Shown here: piece by piece, positions 43,500 to 51,969 of the stretch
How positions within the stretch are numbered: the first letter of the stretch is position 1
Layout: each line of letters opens with the position of its first letter
Assembly: GCF_009909235.1 (NCBI RefSeq)
Contig: NZ_JAAAPO010000004.1
Span: 396,001 to 460,000, forward strand
DNA length: 64,000 nt
Source of the DNA: Novosphingobium ovatum
Lineage (GTDB): Bacteria; Pseudomonadota; Alphaproteobacteria; Sphingomonadales; Sphingomonadaceae
Direction of reading: 5' to 3'
Program-made: the position numbers and the translations under genes
The notes under the pieces: generated by a model
Told to the model about the DNA's origin: nothing
The model's database searches: none
What the model saw: only the letters and a program-made list of their open reading frames with translations

Positions 43500-44440
43500 A
43501 ACGCATCCGCGCCCAGATCGAAGACGAGATACGCCATGGGATTACGCCGCCCAAACTATGGGAAGAAGCGGTGATCGCATGGCACGAGCAGGCGCATGCC
43601 TCGCTCTCTGAGAAAGCGCTCAAGCGCTATCTGGTTAGCTTGAATCAGTGCCGATCTTGGCTGGATGGGAAGGCGATCCATCAGATCGACGTGGCAAGGC
43701 TGCGGGATATGCTGAAAGGGCGGCGAGCGTTAGGTTTGAGCAATGCTACACTCAGGCGCGACCTTACAGCAGTTTCCGCAGTGCTGACTGTGGCGCAGGA
43801 TGAAGGTTGGATCGAGGACAATCCAGCTCTCATGATCAATCGAAAACGGATGCCTGAGCGGCGAGATCCGATTATGCTGCCGACGGACGCTTCTATCGAT
43901 GCCATGCTCGAGGAACTCCCCCCTAAGGTCGCCGATATATGCGCTTTCGCGATCGAGACAGGCATGCGTCAGGATGAGATCGTGCAACTCGACTGGAATT
44001 GCATAGACCTGGGTCGCGGTATCGCCACGATACATAAGACTAAGGGCAGTAAGCTGCGCGCCGTGCCGTTGACGGCCAAGGCCATGGCGATCCTCAAGCG
44101 GCAGCCAAAGTCGCCCCATTCGCTCATCGTCTTTCACCGGTCGGATGGCCAGACGATGGATTGGGTTTCCACTCAGTTCGGCAAAACAGCCCGACGTTTG
44201 GCAAAGGCCCCGGCACAAAAACCGGCACAGGGGTCGGCACAAAAGTCGGCACAGTCCCGGCGCACTTTTGTGCGCTTCAGATTCCACGATTTGCGGCACC
44301 TTTTCGCGGTCAGATATCTGCAAAATGGCGGCTCAATCTACGCACTTCAGGGGATTATGGGTCACACCAGCGTCAAGACCACAGAGATCTATCTGGCCTA
44401 CCTGACGCCCGATCAGCAGCTCAAGTCCAAGATGGGGTAG
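43364..44440 (+). CDS. Tyrosine recombinase / integrase
   Basis: A 358-residue tyrosine recombinase. An N-terminal arm-binding-like strand pair (IRNGVYWGRFQVAGREYRK) is followed by a core-binding helical domain and a catalytic domain with the first Arg in ETGMRQDEI, Lys in KGSKLRAVPL, HDLRH, GHTSVKTTEIYLAYL for the His and Tyr. It points to the 3' end of tRNA-Ser. Before HDLRH there is an Ala/Gln/Lys/Pro/Ser repeat insert, encoded by CGGCACA repeats. It should integrate and excise this element. Confidence 0.93.
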   Translation: MPKNIFIRNGVYWGRFQVAGREYRKSLHVRVEPARRAEAKAAQALERIRAQIEDEIRHGITPPKLWEEAVIAWHEQAHASLSEKALKRYLVSLNQCRSWLDGKAIHQIDVARLRDMLKGRRALGLSNATLRRDLTAVSAVLTVAQDEGWIEDNPALMINRKRMPERRDPIMLPTDASIDAMLEELPPKVADICAFAIETGMRQDEIVQLDWNCIDLGRGIATIHKTKGSKLRAVPLTAKAMAILKRQPKSPHSLIVFHRSDGQTMDWVSTQFGKTARRLAKAPAQKPAQGSAQKSAQSRRTFVRFRFHDLRHLFAVRYLQNGGSIYALQGIMGHTSVKTTEIYLAYLTPDQQLKSKMG

Positions 44441-44458
44441 GCACAAAAGTCGGCACAG
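44211..44458 (+). repeat. CGGCACA-AA repeats in and after the integrase gene
   Basis: CGGCACAAAA (44211-44220) and CCGGCACAGG (44222-44231) start a series. GGCACAAAAGTCGGCACAG occurs exactly at 44236-44254 inside the gene and again at 44440-44458 across its stop codon. A perfect hairpin GCGCAC-TTTT-GTGCGC (44260-44275) lies between. These may be recombinase arm-type sites near the attachment site. Confidence 0.6.
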
Positions 44459-44534
44459 CGCCAACGGTTTTACGCCGGGTGGCGCCAAGAGCGAGGAAAG
44501 AGGCTGATGGAAAAATGGCCTAAATCAACGATCT

Positions 44535-44626
44535 TGGCGGAGACGCCGGGATTCGAACCCGGGGTACCCCAGTTAGGGTACGACGGTTTAGCAAACCGTT
44601 GGTTTCAGCCACTCACCCACGTCTCC
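44535..44626 (-). tRNA. tRNA-Ser (anticodon GCU)
   Basis: On the minus strand the acceptor arms GGAGACG (44620-44626) and CGTCTCC (44539-44545) pair, with discriminator G and an encoded CCA (44535-44537). The anticodon stem-loop contains TTTGCTAAA, giving GCU. The long variable arm (GTACCC...GGGTAC) and T loop TTCGAAT fit class II tRNA-Ser. It is the insertion target of the element. Confidence 0.96.
44538..44565. other. Probable right attachment site (tRNA-Ser 3' end)
   Basis: The T arm and 3' acceptor of tRNA-Ser lie next to the integrase. A complete tRNA is present, so the element has restored its 3' end. The extent of the core identity cannot be read without the left copy. Confidence 0.6.
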
Positions 44627-44647
44627 GGATCGCAGCGGCGAGGGCGG

Positions 44648-44676
44648 CCTATAACGGGGGTGTTCCAACCTCGCAA
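44648..44676 (-). promoter_or_regulatory. Promoter of tRNA-Ser
   Basis: On the minus strand TTGCGA (44671-44676), a 17-base spacer and TATAGG (44648-44653), about 22 bases upstream of the mature tRNA start. Confidence 0.65.
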
Positions 44677-44878
44677 GGGGGTATCGGCATAAATTTGCGC
44701 TTGGCACAGATATCTCTGAATTCTAGCCGCTTACGGCAAAGCCCCTAGCGATCTGTCGCAAGCACGACTCGGCTCGTCGCCGGACGTTTGCAGGCTGTGT
44801 TCACATCGATTCAGCTATGGCATTGTGCCAGATGTCTGCCCGGTCGGAACGGTGGGCCAACAAGGATTGGATGGGATC

Positions 44879-45829
44879 ATGTCGTCAAAGCAGAATTCGT
44901 GGCTGTCACCGTTGCGGGGGCGTGTGGCCGTGGTGGCTGGCGCGCTGGCGATGGTGATGTCGGGCTTGTCGGGCAGCGCGCTGCATGCCGCGCAGCAGGC
45001 CGGGGTGGATGCCGATCTGGTCAAGCCGCAGCCGACATACCAGCCGCCGTATCAGCCCCAACCCCAGCGCCAGCCCCAAGCGCAGCCGTATCAGGCCCAG
45101 CCTGCATACCAGCCGCAGCCGCAGCCTGCCTATGCACCACCGGCGGGGCATGGCGCGCCCTATGCGCCTCCGGCCGCGTCCGCCCCGGCACAGGCGGGCG
45201 GTTATGCGCCGCAGGGTGGCGCGCCTGCGGCTGGTTACGCGCCCCAGGGTGGGTATCCGGCACAGGGTGGGTATCCGGCCGCTCCGGCACAGGCCGGGGG
45301 CTATTCGCCGCCGCGTGCCTATGGCCCGCCACCCGCCGCCGATGGCCGCACCTATCACGAGGACGACCTGATCGGCGCGGCCGAGGGCGTTTTTGGCAAG
45401 GGCGCGCGCGGGCTGGCCGATGTCATCAGCAGCATCCTGAAAAAGCAGGGCGAGCCCAACGCCTATATCACCGGCCGCGAGGCAGGTGGCGCCTTTGTCG
45501 CGGGCCTGCGCTATGGTTCGGGCACGCTGTACCACCGGGTCGAAGGGCGCCTGCCGGTCTATTGGACGGGCCCTTCGGTCGGATTCGACGTGGGAGCCAA
45601 TGCGGCCAAGACCTTTGTGCTGGTCTATAACCTGTACAACACCGACGACATCTACCATCGCTTTGCCGCTGGCGAGGGGCAGGCCTATTTTGTGGGCGGT
45701 TTCCACGTGTCCTATCTGCGGCGCGGCAATGTGGTGCTGATCCCGGTGCGTCTGGGCGTGGGGATGCGTCTGGGCGTCAACGGCGGCTATATGAAGATCA
45801 CGCCAAAGTCGCGCTGGCTGCCGTTCTGA
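44879..45829 (+). CDS. eipA: EipA family periplasmic protein (DUF1134)
   Basis: A 316-residue exported protein. A signal segment (VAVVAGALAMVMSGLSGSALHAA) is followed by a long low-complexity region (about residues 48-150) rich in Gln, Pro, Tyr, Gly and Ala, then a DUF1134 domain (DLIGAAEGVFGKGARGLADVI, SVGFDVGANAAKTFVLVYNLYNTDDIYHRF). EipA is linked to envelope integrity in alphaproteobacteria. First gene of chromosomal block; ATG at 44879. The repeat region may differ in length between strains. Confidence 0.88.
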   Translation: MSSKQNSWLSPLRGRVAVVAGALAMVMSGLSGSALHAAQQAGVDADLVKPQPTYQPPYQPQPQRQPQAQPYQAQPAYQPQPQPAYAPPAGHGAPYAPPAASAPAQAGGYAPQGGAPAAGYAPQGGYPAQGGYPAAPAQAGGYSPPRAYGPPPAADGRTYHEDDLIGAAEGVFGKGARGLADVISSILKKQGEPNAYITGREAGGAFVAGLRYGSGTLYHRVEGRLPVYWTGPSVGFDVGANAAKTFVLVYNLYNTDDIYHRFAAGEGQAYFVGGFHVSYLRRGNVVLIPVRLGVGMRLGVNGGYMKITPKSRWLPF

Positions 45830-45899
45830 TCGCGGCGCTGGGGCGGGGTGGCATTGCCCCTTGCCCCGGCCCGCGCATGCCGGTATGGGCCGCGCCATT

Positions 45900-47078
45900 A
45901 TGTTGACGAATCTCCAGCAGCAGCCCGCCGACGCGCTTCTGGCGCTGATCAAGCTCCACAACAACGACCCGCGTCAGGACAAGATTGACCTTGGCGTGGG
46001 GGTCTATCGCACAGACACCGGCGCCACGCCCGTGTTTGAGGCGGTAAAGGCCGCTGAAAAGCGCCTGCTCGAAACGCAGGACTCCAAAGCGTACCTGGGC
46101 CCCGAAGGCGACATGGGCTTTGTCCATGCGCTGATGCCCTATGTCTTTGGCGCGGCCAATCCGACGATGGATGGCCGCATCGATGGCATGCAGGCCCCCG
46201 GTGGCACTGGTGCGGTCCGTCTGGCGGTGGCCTTGGCCAAGAAGGCGGGCGTCAAGCGTGTGCTGATGGGCACGCCCAGCTGGCCCAACCACGCCCAGAT
46301 CGCCGCCGATGTCGGCGTTGAGGTCAAGGGCTTCAACCACGCGACCAAGGCTGGCTTTGCCGACATGGACGCCCTGCGTGCCGCCATTGCCGCGGCTGAA
46401 CCCACCGATGCCATCCTGTTGCACGGCTGCTGTCACAACCCCACCGGTATTGACTACACCAACGCCGAATGGGACGAAATCGCCGGTCTGATCAAGGCCA
46501 AGGGCATTCTGCCGCTGCTGGATCTGGCCTATCAGGGTCTGGGTCAGGGCATGGAAGAGGACGCCTATGGCCTGCGCCGCGTTCTGGCCGAAGTGCCCGA
46601 GGCGCTGATCGCGTATAGCTGTGACAAGAACTTTGGCTATTACCGCGACCGTGTGGGCGCGCTGTATGTGCTGGCCCAGAACGCGGAAAGCCTGAACATC
46701 GTGCTGTCGAACGGCGCGACTCTGGCCCGCGCCAACTGGTCGATGCCGCCTGATCACGGCGGCGCGGTGGTGCGTCTGGTGCTGTCGGACGCGGCGATGA
46801 CCGCTTCGTGGCTGAACGAGCTGGACGTGATGCGCGCCCGCATGAACGAGGTTCGCGCCAAGCTGGGCGCCGCCGGCACGCAAGGGTCGGTCGATTTCAC
46901 CCCGTTCGGCACGCAGAACGGCCTGTTCTCGATCGTCCCGCTGACGGGCGATCAGGTGCTGGCGATGCGGGAAAAGCATGGCGTGTATATGGCCGGTTCG
47001 GGCCGTATCAACGTGGCGGGCCTGACGATGGGCAACATCGACAAGTTCATCGCCGCCGTGGCCGATGTGACCGCCTGA
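45900..47078 (+). CDS. Aromatic/aspartate aminotransferase (class I)
   Basis: A 392-residue PLP-dependent transaminase of the AspC/TyrB group. The PLP lysine is in YSCDKNFGYYRDRVG, the substrate-binding region in HGCCHNPTGIDYT and the C-terminal GSGRINVAGL carries the conserved carboxylate-binding Arg. It likely moves amino groups from aspartate or aromatic amino acids to 2-oxoglutarate. ATG at 45900; the ORF opens further upstream without a site. A strong terminator follows. Confidence 0.9.
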   Translation: MLTNLQQQPADALLALIKLHNNDPRQDKIDLGVGVYRTDTGATPVFEAVKAAEKRLLETQDSKAYLGPEGDMGFVHALMPYVFGAANPTMDGRIDGMQAPGGTGAVRLAVALAKKAGVKRVLMGTPSWPNHAQIAADVGVEVKGFNHATKAGFADMDALRAAIAAAEPTDAILLHGCCHNPTGIDYTNAEWDEIAGLIKAKGILPLLDLAYQGLGQGMEEDAYGLRRVLAEVPEALIAYSCDKNFGYYRDRVGALYVLAQNAESLNIVLSNGATLARANWSMPPDHGGAVVRLVLSDAAMTASWLNELDVMRARMNEVRAKLGAAGTQGSVDFTPFGTQNGLFSIVPLTGDQVLAMREKHGVYMAGSGRINVAGLTMGNIDKFIAAVADVTA

Positions 47079-47101
47079 TCGGCGTCACCAGCAGATAAAC
47101 G

Positions 47102-47133
47102 AAAGGCCCGGCGGGAAACCGACCGGGCCTTTT
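47102..47133. terminator. Rho-independent terminator between convergent genes
   Basis: AAAGGCCCGG (47102-47111) pairs perfectly with CCGGGCCTTT (47123-47132) around an 11-base loop, followed by T. Near-symmetric, it may serve both the aminotransferase and ribE. Confidence 0.85.
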
Positions 47134-47158
47134 GCTGTATGGCGGTGGCAAAAGGGGA

Positions 47159-47776
47159 TCAGCCCTTGAGCGCCTGCATCCGCTTCAGATAGCGAGCCAG
47201 CACGTCGATCTCCAGATTGACGGCATCGCCTGCCTTCAACGTGCCGATGGTGGTGACATGGGCGGTGTGGGGGATGATGTTCAGGCTGAAATGGCAGCTG
47301 CCATCGTCCTGATCGGCAATCGCGTTGACGGTCAGTGACACGCCGTCGACCGTGATCGACCCTTTGGCCGCGATATAGGGCGCCAGATCGGCGGGGGCGG
47401 CAATGTCAATGCGCAGCGAATCGCCCACCATTTGGGACAGCACCACATGACCCACGCCATCGACATGGCCGGTGACGATATGCCCGCCCAATTCATCGCC
47501 CAGCTTCAGCGCGGGTTCCAGATTGACTTGCGTGCCCGCGCTCCAGCGGCCGGGGACGCTGCGGGCGATCGTCTCGCCCGAGATGTCGACCGCGAACCAC
47601 GCGTCGCCCGCGGTGCCGCCTTTGTCCACCACCGTCAGGCAGACGCCCGAATTGGCGATGGACGCGCCAATGGCGATGCCTGCCGGATCGAACGGGCAAG
47701 TGATGATGGCGTGGATGTCGCTGGTGCCGCGCACCTCGCGGATGGTGCCTATGGCGGTGATGATGCCTGTGAACAT
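47159..47776 (-). CDS. ribE: Riboflavin synthase alpha subunit
   Basis: A 205-residue two-barrel riboflavin synthase: MFTGIITAIGTI start, GVCLTVV in the first barrel and GSITVDGVSLTVNAI in the second. It converts two 6,7-dimethyl-8-ribityllumazines to riboflavin and the pyrimidine precursor. Its start overlaps ribD by 28 bp, so the two are coupled. Longer in-frame starts lie in ribD. Confidence 0.93.
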   Translation of the reverse strand: MFTGIITAIGTIREVRGTSDIHAIITCPFDPAGIAIGASIANSGVCLTVVDKGGTAGDAWFAVDISGETIARSVPGRWSAGTQVNLEPALKLGDELGGHIVTGHVDGVGHVVLSQMVGDSLRIDIAAPADLAPYIAAKGSITVDGVSLTVNAIADQDDGSCHFSLNIIPHTAHVTTIGTLKAGDAVNLEIDVLARYLKRMQALKG

Positions 47777-48750
47777 GGGGACCGGTCGTAAACCTCCAAC
47801 CCGTCGTTGCCAAGCCGTTGGCTGCGGACAAAGCGCCATTGCCCATGCGCGTCAGCCAGACGTGACAGCCCGATGTCGGCAATCCCCGGCCGGCCGCCAC
47901 CGATGATGATCGGCGCGCGATAGATCAACAGCCGATCCACCAGTCCGGCCGCGACAAAAGCCGCCGCCGCGCCCGCGCCGCCTTCGACAAACAGATATTG
48001 CACATGGGGCATCACGCCGTGGATCGCATCGGGCGCGGGCAGGGCGCGCCAGCCTTCGGGCACGGCCCCATGGGTCAGCACCCACCGCTGCGGGCTTTGC
48101 GATTCCAGGCCCGGCAGGCGCACGTCCAGCCGGGGCGCATCGGCGCGCAACGTGCCGCCGCCCACCAGAATGGCGTCCGACCGGGCACGCATCAGATGGG
48201 TGTGTGCGCGCGCCTCCGGTCCGGTGATCCACTGGCTTTCGCCGCTGGCCATGGCGATGCAGCCATCCAGCGACAGCGCCAGTTTCAGCGTCACATGCGG
48301 CCGGCCGGCGGTGCGCTGCATCAGGTAGCCGGCCAAAGACTGATGCGCCATCGGGCAATCGGCCTGATCCACCGTGATGCCGGCGGCGCGGATGCGGGCG
48401 ATGCCCGAGCCCGCCGTGCGCGGATCGGGGTCGCCACAGCCCACGACCACCCGCGCCAATCCAGATGCCGCCGTCAGATCGGCACAAGACGGCCCGCGCG
48501 CCGAGATATGCGCGCAGGGTTCCAGACTGACATACATCGTCGCCCCGCGCGCGGCGGTGCCTGCGGCGGCAAGGGCGATGGCTTCGGCATGGGGGCGGCC
48601 ACCGGCCTGTGTCCAGCCGCGCGCCACCACCCGGCCATCGGCGACGATAATCGCGCCCACGCCCGGATTGGGGCGGGACAATGGCCTTGCGCGCAGGTCA
48701 GCCAGCCGGGCGGCCGCGGCCAGCCAGCGGCGGTCCTGCGCCGATACCAT
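47749..48750 (-). CDS. ribD: Bifunctional riboflavin deaminase/reductase RibD
   Basis: A 333-residue protein. The deaminase half has zinc ligands His54 with Glu56 (PHAEAIAL), Cys79 (EPCAH) and Cys89; the reductase half starts near residue 150 (HVTLKLALSLDGCIA) and includes VEGGAGAAAAFV. It makes the ribitylaminopyrimidine for riboflavin. ATG at 48750 shares a base with the upstream gene's stop. Confidence 0.92.
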   Translation of the reverse strand: MVSAQDRRWLAAAARLADLRARPLSRPNPGVGAIIVADGRVVARGWTQAGGRPHAEAIALAAAGTAARGATMYVSLEPCAHISARGPSCADLTAASGLARVVVGCGDPDPRTAGSGIARIRAAGITVDQADCPMAHQSLAGYLMQRTAGRPHVTLKLALSLDGCIAMASGESQWITGPEARAHTHLMRARSDAILVGGGTLRADAPRLDVRLPGLESQSPQRWVLTHGAVPEGWRALPAPDAIHGVMPHVQYLFVEGGAGAAAAFVAAGLVDRLLIYRAPIIIGGGRPGIADIGLSRLADAHGQWRFVRSQRLGNDGLEVYDRSPCSQASSPP

Positions 48751-49232
48751 CAACGCCCCGCCGATACCGCCGCACCCGCGCCGCCGCGGACATTGGCGTC
48801 ATGTTGTGCCTGCCCCTTGGCAGCGGCGGCCTCGCGCGCCTTTTCGGCGGCGGCGTCGCGCTTGATCTTGTCGACATCCATGCCCGAAATGCGGCCCAGC
48901 GTTTCGTAAAGCTTGCGCGTCTCTTCCTCGGCCTGTGCGCGTTCAGCGGCCACCTGATCCTTGATCCACTGGTTCTCTTTGTTCGAGGCCTTGATTTCCT
49001 CGTCCGAGCGGTCGGCCCGCCAGCTGTTGATATAGGTGATCGAGGGCGCGCGCGGCGGGGCGCGATGCTCTTCCTGAATGATCAGCGAGAAGATGGCAAA
49101 GGTGGCCAGCGCCGCCAGCGCCAGAAACCACCAGCGGTCGCGGCCAGCAGAACGCCACACCAGCAGAAAATCGCTGATGGCGCCGGTGGGCGACACGTCT
49201 TGCCACATGGGATTCTTGCGCTTGAATATCAT
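48750..49232 (-). CDS. Conserved hypothetical membrane protein
   Basis: A 160-residue protein. One transmembrane helix (about residues 34-52, WWFLALAALATFAIFSLII), then a coiled coil rich in Glu, Lys and Ala (about 75-140). It precedes ribD with a one-base overlap. Function unknown; I know no named family. Confidence 0.7.
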   Translation of the reverse strand: MIFKRKNPMWQDVSPTGAISDFLLVWRSAGRDRWWFLALAALATFAIFSLIIQEEHRAPPRAPSITYINSWRADRSDEEIKASNKENQWIKDQVAAERAQAEEETRKLYETLGRISGMDVDKIKRDAAAEKAREAAAAKGQAQHDANVRGGAGAAVSAGR

Positions 49233-49306
49233 GGTCGCTCAAATAGGCAGGATTGGCCGCGATTACCAGCGCCGCGCAGACGAATGGTCAACAGAGCGCG
49301 CGCAGT

Positions 49307-50032
49307 TCAGGCAAAATGCGCGTAAAGGCTGCGTCCGTGCCGTTTGAGCCAGCTGTTGGCGGTGCCCATATCGCCTTCGAACAGGGAGCCCAGTAGCGCG
49401 TGAAAGCGGGGCGAATGGTCAAAATGCACCAGATGCGCGACCTCATGCGCCACGACCGAGCGGCGCACCGCGTCAGGCGCCATCACCAGCCGCCAGTTCA
49501 GTCGCACCGCCCCGGTGGACGAGCAACTGCCCCAGCGCGCCCGCGCGTTGGACAGGGCCAGCGGCGGCATCGGCACACCCGCCCGCGCGGCATAGTCGGC
49601 CAGATCGGCGGCAAACAGCTCGCGCGCTTGCGCCTTCAGCCAGCGGGCCAGCCGGGGCTCGATCGATTCGACCGCACCCCCCAGCATCAGCAAATCCCCC
49701 TGTAGGCGGATTACGCGCCGCTCCGCCGGATCGTGGCACAGCGTCACCAGCCGCCCGCGAAACGGCAATTGCATACCAGGCAGGATCTGCTGCACCGGCC
49801 GGGCATGGGACAATTGCCCCTCTATCCAGTCGATGCGGGCGCGGGCGAAATCCAGCGCGTCCTGCGTCATACCCCATTTGGGCATGGTAACGCGGATCTC
49901 GCTGCCATCGGGGGCGAGGCGCAACGTCATACGCCGGGCTTGCGCCATGCGCCGGATGGCCAATGGCAGGCTGCGCCCGCCCACCGCCAGAGTGGGTGTG
50001 TCCTGTGGCTTGCGGCGCAACCAGTCCAGCAT
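49307..50032 (-). CDS. YgjP-like zinc metallopeptidase (DUF45)
   Basis: A 241-residue protein of the YgjP/WSS-like group. The zinc motif HEVAHLVHFDHSPRFH (HExxH with a third His) is near residues 208-223, after LSNARARWGSCSSTGAVRLNWRL. The true role is unknown; structurally it is a zincin. ATG at 50032 gives the family start MLDWLRRK; the longer frame runs into the neighbouring gene. Confidence 0.85.
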   Translation of the reverse strand: MLDWLRRKPQDTPTLAVGGRSLPLAIRRMAQARRMTLRLAPDGSEIRVTMPKWGMTQDALDFARARIDWIEGQLSHARPVQQILPGMQLPFRGRLVTLCHDPAERRVIRLQGDLLMLGGAVESIEPRLARWLKAQARELFAADLADYAARAGVPMPPLALSNARARWGSCSSTGAVRLNWRLVMAPDAVRRSVVAHEVAHLVHFDHSPRFHALLGSLFEGDMGTANSWLKRHGRSLYAHFA

Positions 50033-50051
50033 CAGGCGTTCGCGGCTCCTA

Positions 50052-50537
50052 TTAAGGCTCGCCGTCCGGGTCTTCGAACATCTCCAGCGGGGCCATGCCT
50101 TCGGGCCAGATGATATGGTTTTGCAGCGGCCCGGCAAGTGTTTCCGAAATCGCCCTGCCGACAACCGACACCCCCGCGCGGTGCACCCCCTGCTCATCGC
50201 CCGTCAGCAGGTAATGCCAATCGGGCAAAGGCTCGCCATTGGCCAGCCGGCGATAGGCGCAAGTGTCGGGCAGCCATGACAGGCGCCCGGCTGATTTGGC
50301 GGTCAGCTTGATGCAATCAGGCACGAAATCGCGCCGGTTGCGATAGTCGCTGCATCGCGCCGTGCGCAGGTCCAGCAGCTTGCAGGCGACATTGGTCATA
50401 TAGATGTCGCCGGTGTCCTCGTCCTCCACCTTGTGCAGGCAGCATTGGCCACAGCCATCGCACAGCGCCTCCCATTCGGGCTTGGACAGCTTGTGCAAGG
50501 GGGTTTCCCAGAAACGGTCGCGCAAAACGGTGCTCAT
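50052..50537 (-). CDS. YcgN family cysteine-cluster protein
   Basis: A 161-residue protein with eight-Cys-type pattern CDGCGQCCLHK, ACKLLD, RCSDYRNR and PDCIKLT as in YcgN (UPF0260). These may bind a metal or cluster, with unknown function. ATG at 50537. Confidence 0.88.
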   Translation of the reverse strand: MSTVLRDRFWETPLHKLSKPEWEALCDGCGQCCLHKVEDEDTGDIYMTNVACKLLDLRTARCSDYRNRRDFVPDCIKLTAKSAGRLSWLPDTCAYRRLANGEPLPDWHYLLTGDEQGVHRAGVSVVGRAISETLAGPLQNHIIWPEGMAPLEMFEDPDGEP

Positions 50538-50544
50538 CGTGGGG

Positions 50545-51186
50545 TCACTTGATCCATTTGGCCAGATCATCGGCCACCGCCTGCGGGCCGCGATCGACCG
50601 GCAGCATGGTGATCGGATCGCCATTGGGGGCCATCAGAAACGCGCTGCGGCTGTGGTCCATCAAATAGCCGCCATCGGCGCTGTCCTTGCCCCGCGCGTA
50701 ATAGGCGGCAAAGGCCTTGGCCGCCGCATCCACCTGTTGCGGCGTGCCGGTCAGGCCGATCAGCCGCGGGCTGAAGGCGGCGGCGAATTGGCCCACGACC
50801 TGCGGCGTGTCGCGCGCCGGGTCGATCGAGATAAAGATCGGGCGCAGCGCGTCAGCTTGTGCGCCATGGGTTTTGGCATAGATGTCCAGCCCGCGCATCG
50901 CCACCGCGACATCGGTCGGGCAGGCGTCCGGGCAGAAGGTATAGCCGAAGTAGACGATGCGGTAATGCCCGTCAAAATCGCTCCACCGCACGGTCTTGCC
51001 GCTCTTGTCGATCAGGGTGAAAGGCCCGCCGATCTTGGCCCCCGCCAGCGGATAGTCCACCGTCGCGGCCCCCGGCCCGCCACAGGCGGTCAGCAGCAGG
51101 CAGGCGGGCAGCAGCGCCACGCCCAAGGCGCGTAATACGGAAACGGCGGGATTTTTGAACGCAAGTGTCATGGCGCAGCGGTTCAT
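50545..51186 (-). CDS. SCO1/SenC family copper chaperone
   Basis: A 213-residue membrane-anchored thioredoxin-fold protein with a lipobox-like LLLTAC near residue 35. The copper-binding CxxxC is in YTFCPDACP and the distal His in GYLMDHS. SCO proteins deliver copper to the CuA site of cytochrome c oxidase. ATG at 51186 or 51171. It is followed by the YcgN gene after 7 bp. Confidence 0.9.
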   Translation of the reverse strand: MNRCAMTLAFKNPAVSVLRALGVALLPACLLLTACGGPGAATVDYPLAGAKIGGPFTLIDKSGKTVRWSDFDGHYRIVYFGYTFCPDACPTDVAVAMRGLDIYAKTHGAQADALRPIFISIDPARDTPQVVGQFAAAFSPRLIGLTGTPQQVDAAAKAFAAYYARGKDSADGGYLMDHSRSAFLMAPNGDPITMLPVDRGPQAVADDLAKWIK

Positions 51187-51303
51187 GCTCTGCTAAAGCG
51201 CGCGGTGCAAGGTGCGATTGCGGGCAATGCGCGCGGCTTTGGCCACAGGGGCGGCACGAGACAAGGCAACGCGGGCCCGCACCGGCACAGGAGGATGAAT
51301 ACA

Positions 51304-51957
51304 GTGAACTTTGCGCGTGTTTTCCGCTCGTACCCCCCGCAAGGGATGGCACAGCGCGTTTGGGTTTCGATGATCGCGGCGCTGGCCGGGCTGGCGCTGT
51401 TGGCGCCCACGCCTGCTGCCGCCCAGTTCCAAAAGGGGTATAAATTCCTTGAATCCGTGCGCAAGCGCGAAGGACAGGAAGTGACCGATGCCTTGTCCGA
51501 ACCGGGCACGACGATCGTCAACACGCAGGACAGCACCACCGGCGAAACCGCGCTGCATATTGTTACCGCCCGGCGGGACGCGGCCTGGATCGCTTTTCTG
51601 ATCAGCCGTGGGGCTGATCCGAACATCCGCGACAACAAGGGTGCGACCGCGCTGGTGATCGCCTCGAATCTGGGTTTTGTCGAAGGGGCGCAGGCGCTGA
51701 TCAATGCTGGCGCGCGGGTGGATGAAACCGGCAGCACGGGCGAAACGCCGCTGATCTTTGCCGTGCATCGCCGCGATCTGGCGATGATGCGGGTGTTGCT
51801 CAAGGCGGGGGCCAATCCCGACCGCGCCGACAGCTCGGGCCGCAGCGCCCGCGATTATGCCAAGCTGGATCGCGGCGGCACAGTGTTGCAGGAGATCGAA
51901 AGCAATGCCAAATCCGGCCCGGCCGGTGGCGGCCCGGTCTATGGCCCGCGACTGTAA
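51304..51957 (+). CDS. Ankyrin repeat protein, exported
   Basis: A protein of about 217 residues. A signal peptide (MIAALAGLALLAPTPAAA) is followed by three ankyrin repeats (GETALHIVTARRD, GATALVIASNLG, GETPLIFAVHRRD). GTG at 51304 sits 9 bases after AGGAGG; ATG at 51295 abuts that site and is less likely. Ankyrin repeats mediate protein contacts; no partner is evident. Confidence 0.82.
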   Translation: MNFARVFRSYPPQGMAQRVWVSMIAALAGLALLAPTPAAAQFQKGYKFLESVRKREGQEVTDALSEPGTTIVNTQDSTTGETALHIVTARRDAAWIAFLISRGADPNIRDNKGATALVIASNLGFVEGAQALINAGARVDETGSTGETPLIFAVHRRDLAMMRVLLKAGANPDRADSSGRSARDYAKLDRGGTVLQEIESNAKSGPAGGGPVYGPRL

Positions 51958-51969
51958 AGTGGGGGCGTG

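Larger units (their letters stand above)
1..44565. mobile_element. Integrative and conjugative element, right-hand part (left end outside window)
   Basis: A conjugative relaxase fragment, a near-complete F-type T4SS operon, a tyrosine recombinase with an excisionase-like gene and a cargo of defence-like genes lie next to the 3' end of tRNA-Ser(GCU). The integrase reads toward the tRNA 3' end, the standard arrangement for an ICE inserted at a tRNA gene. The right boundary is placed in the tRNA 3' half; its exact base cannot be fixed because the left attachment copy is not in the window. The relaxase N-terminus, the coupling protein TraD and oriT are not identified here. Confidence 0.88.
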
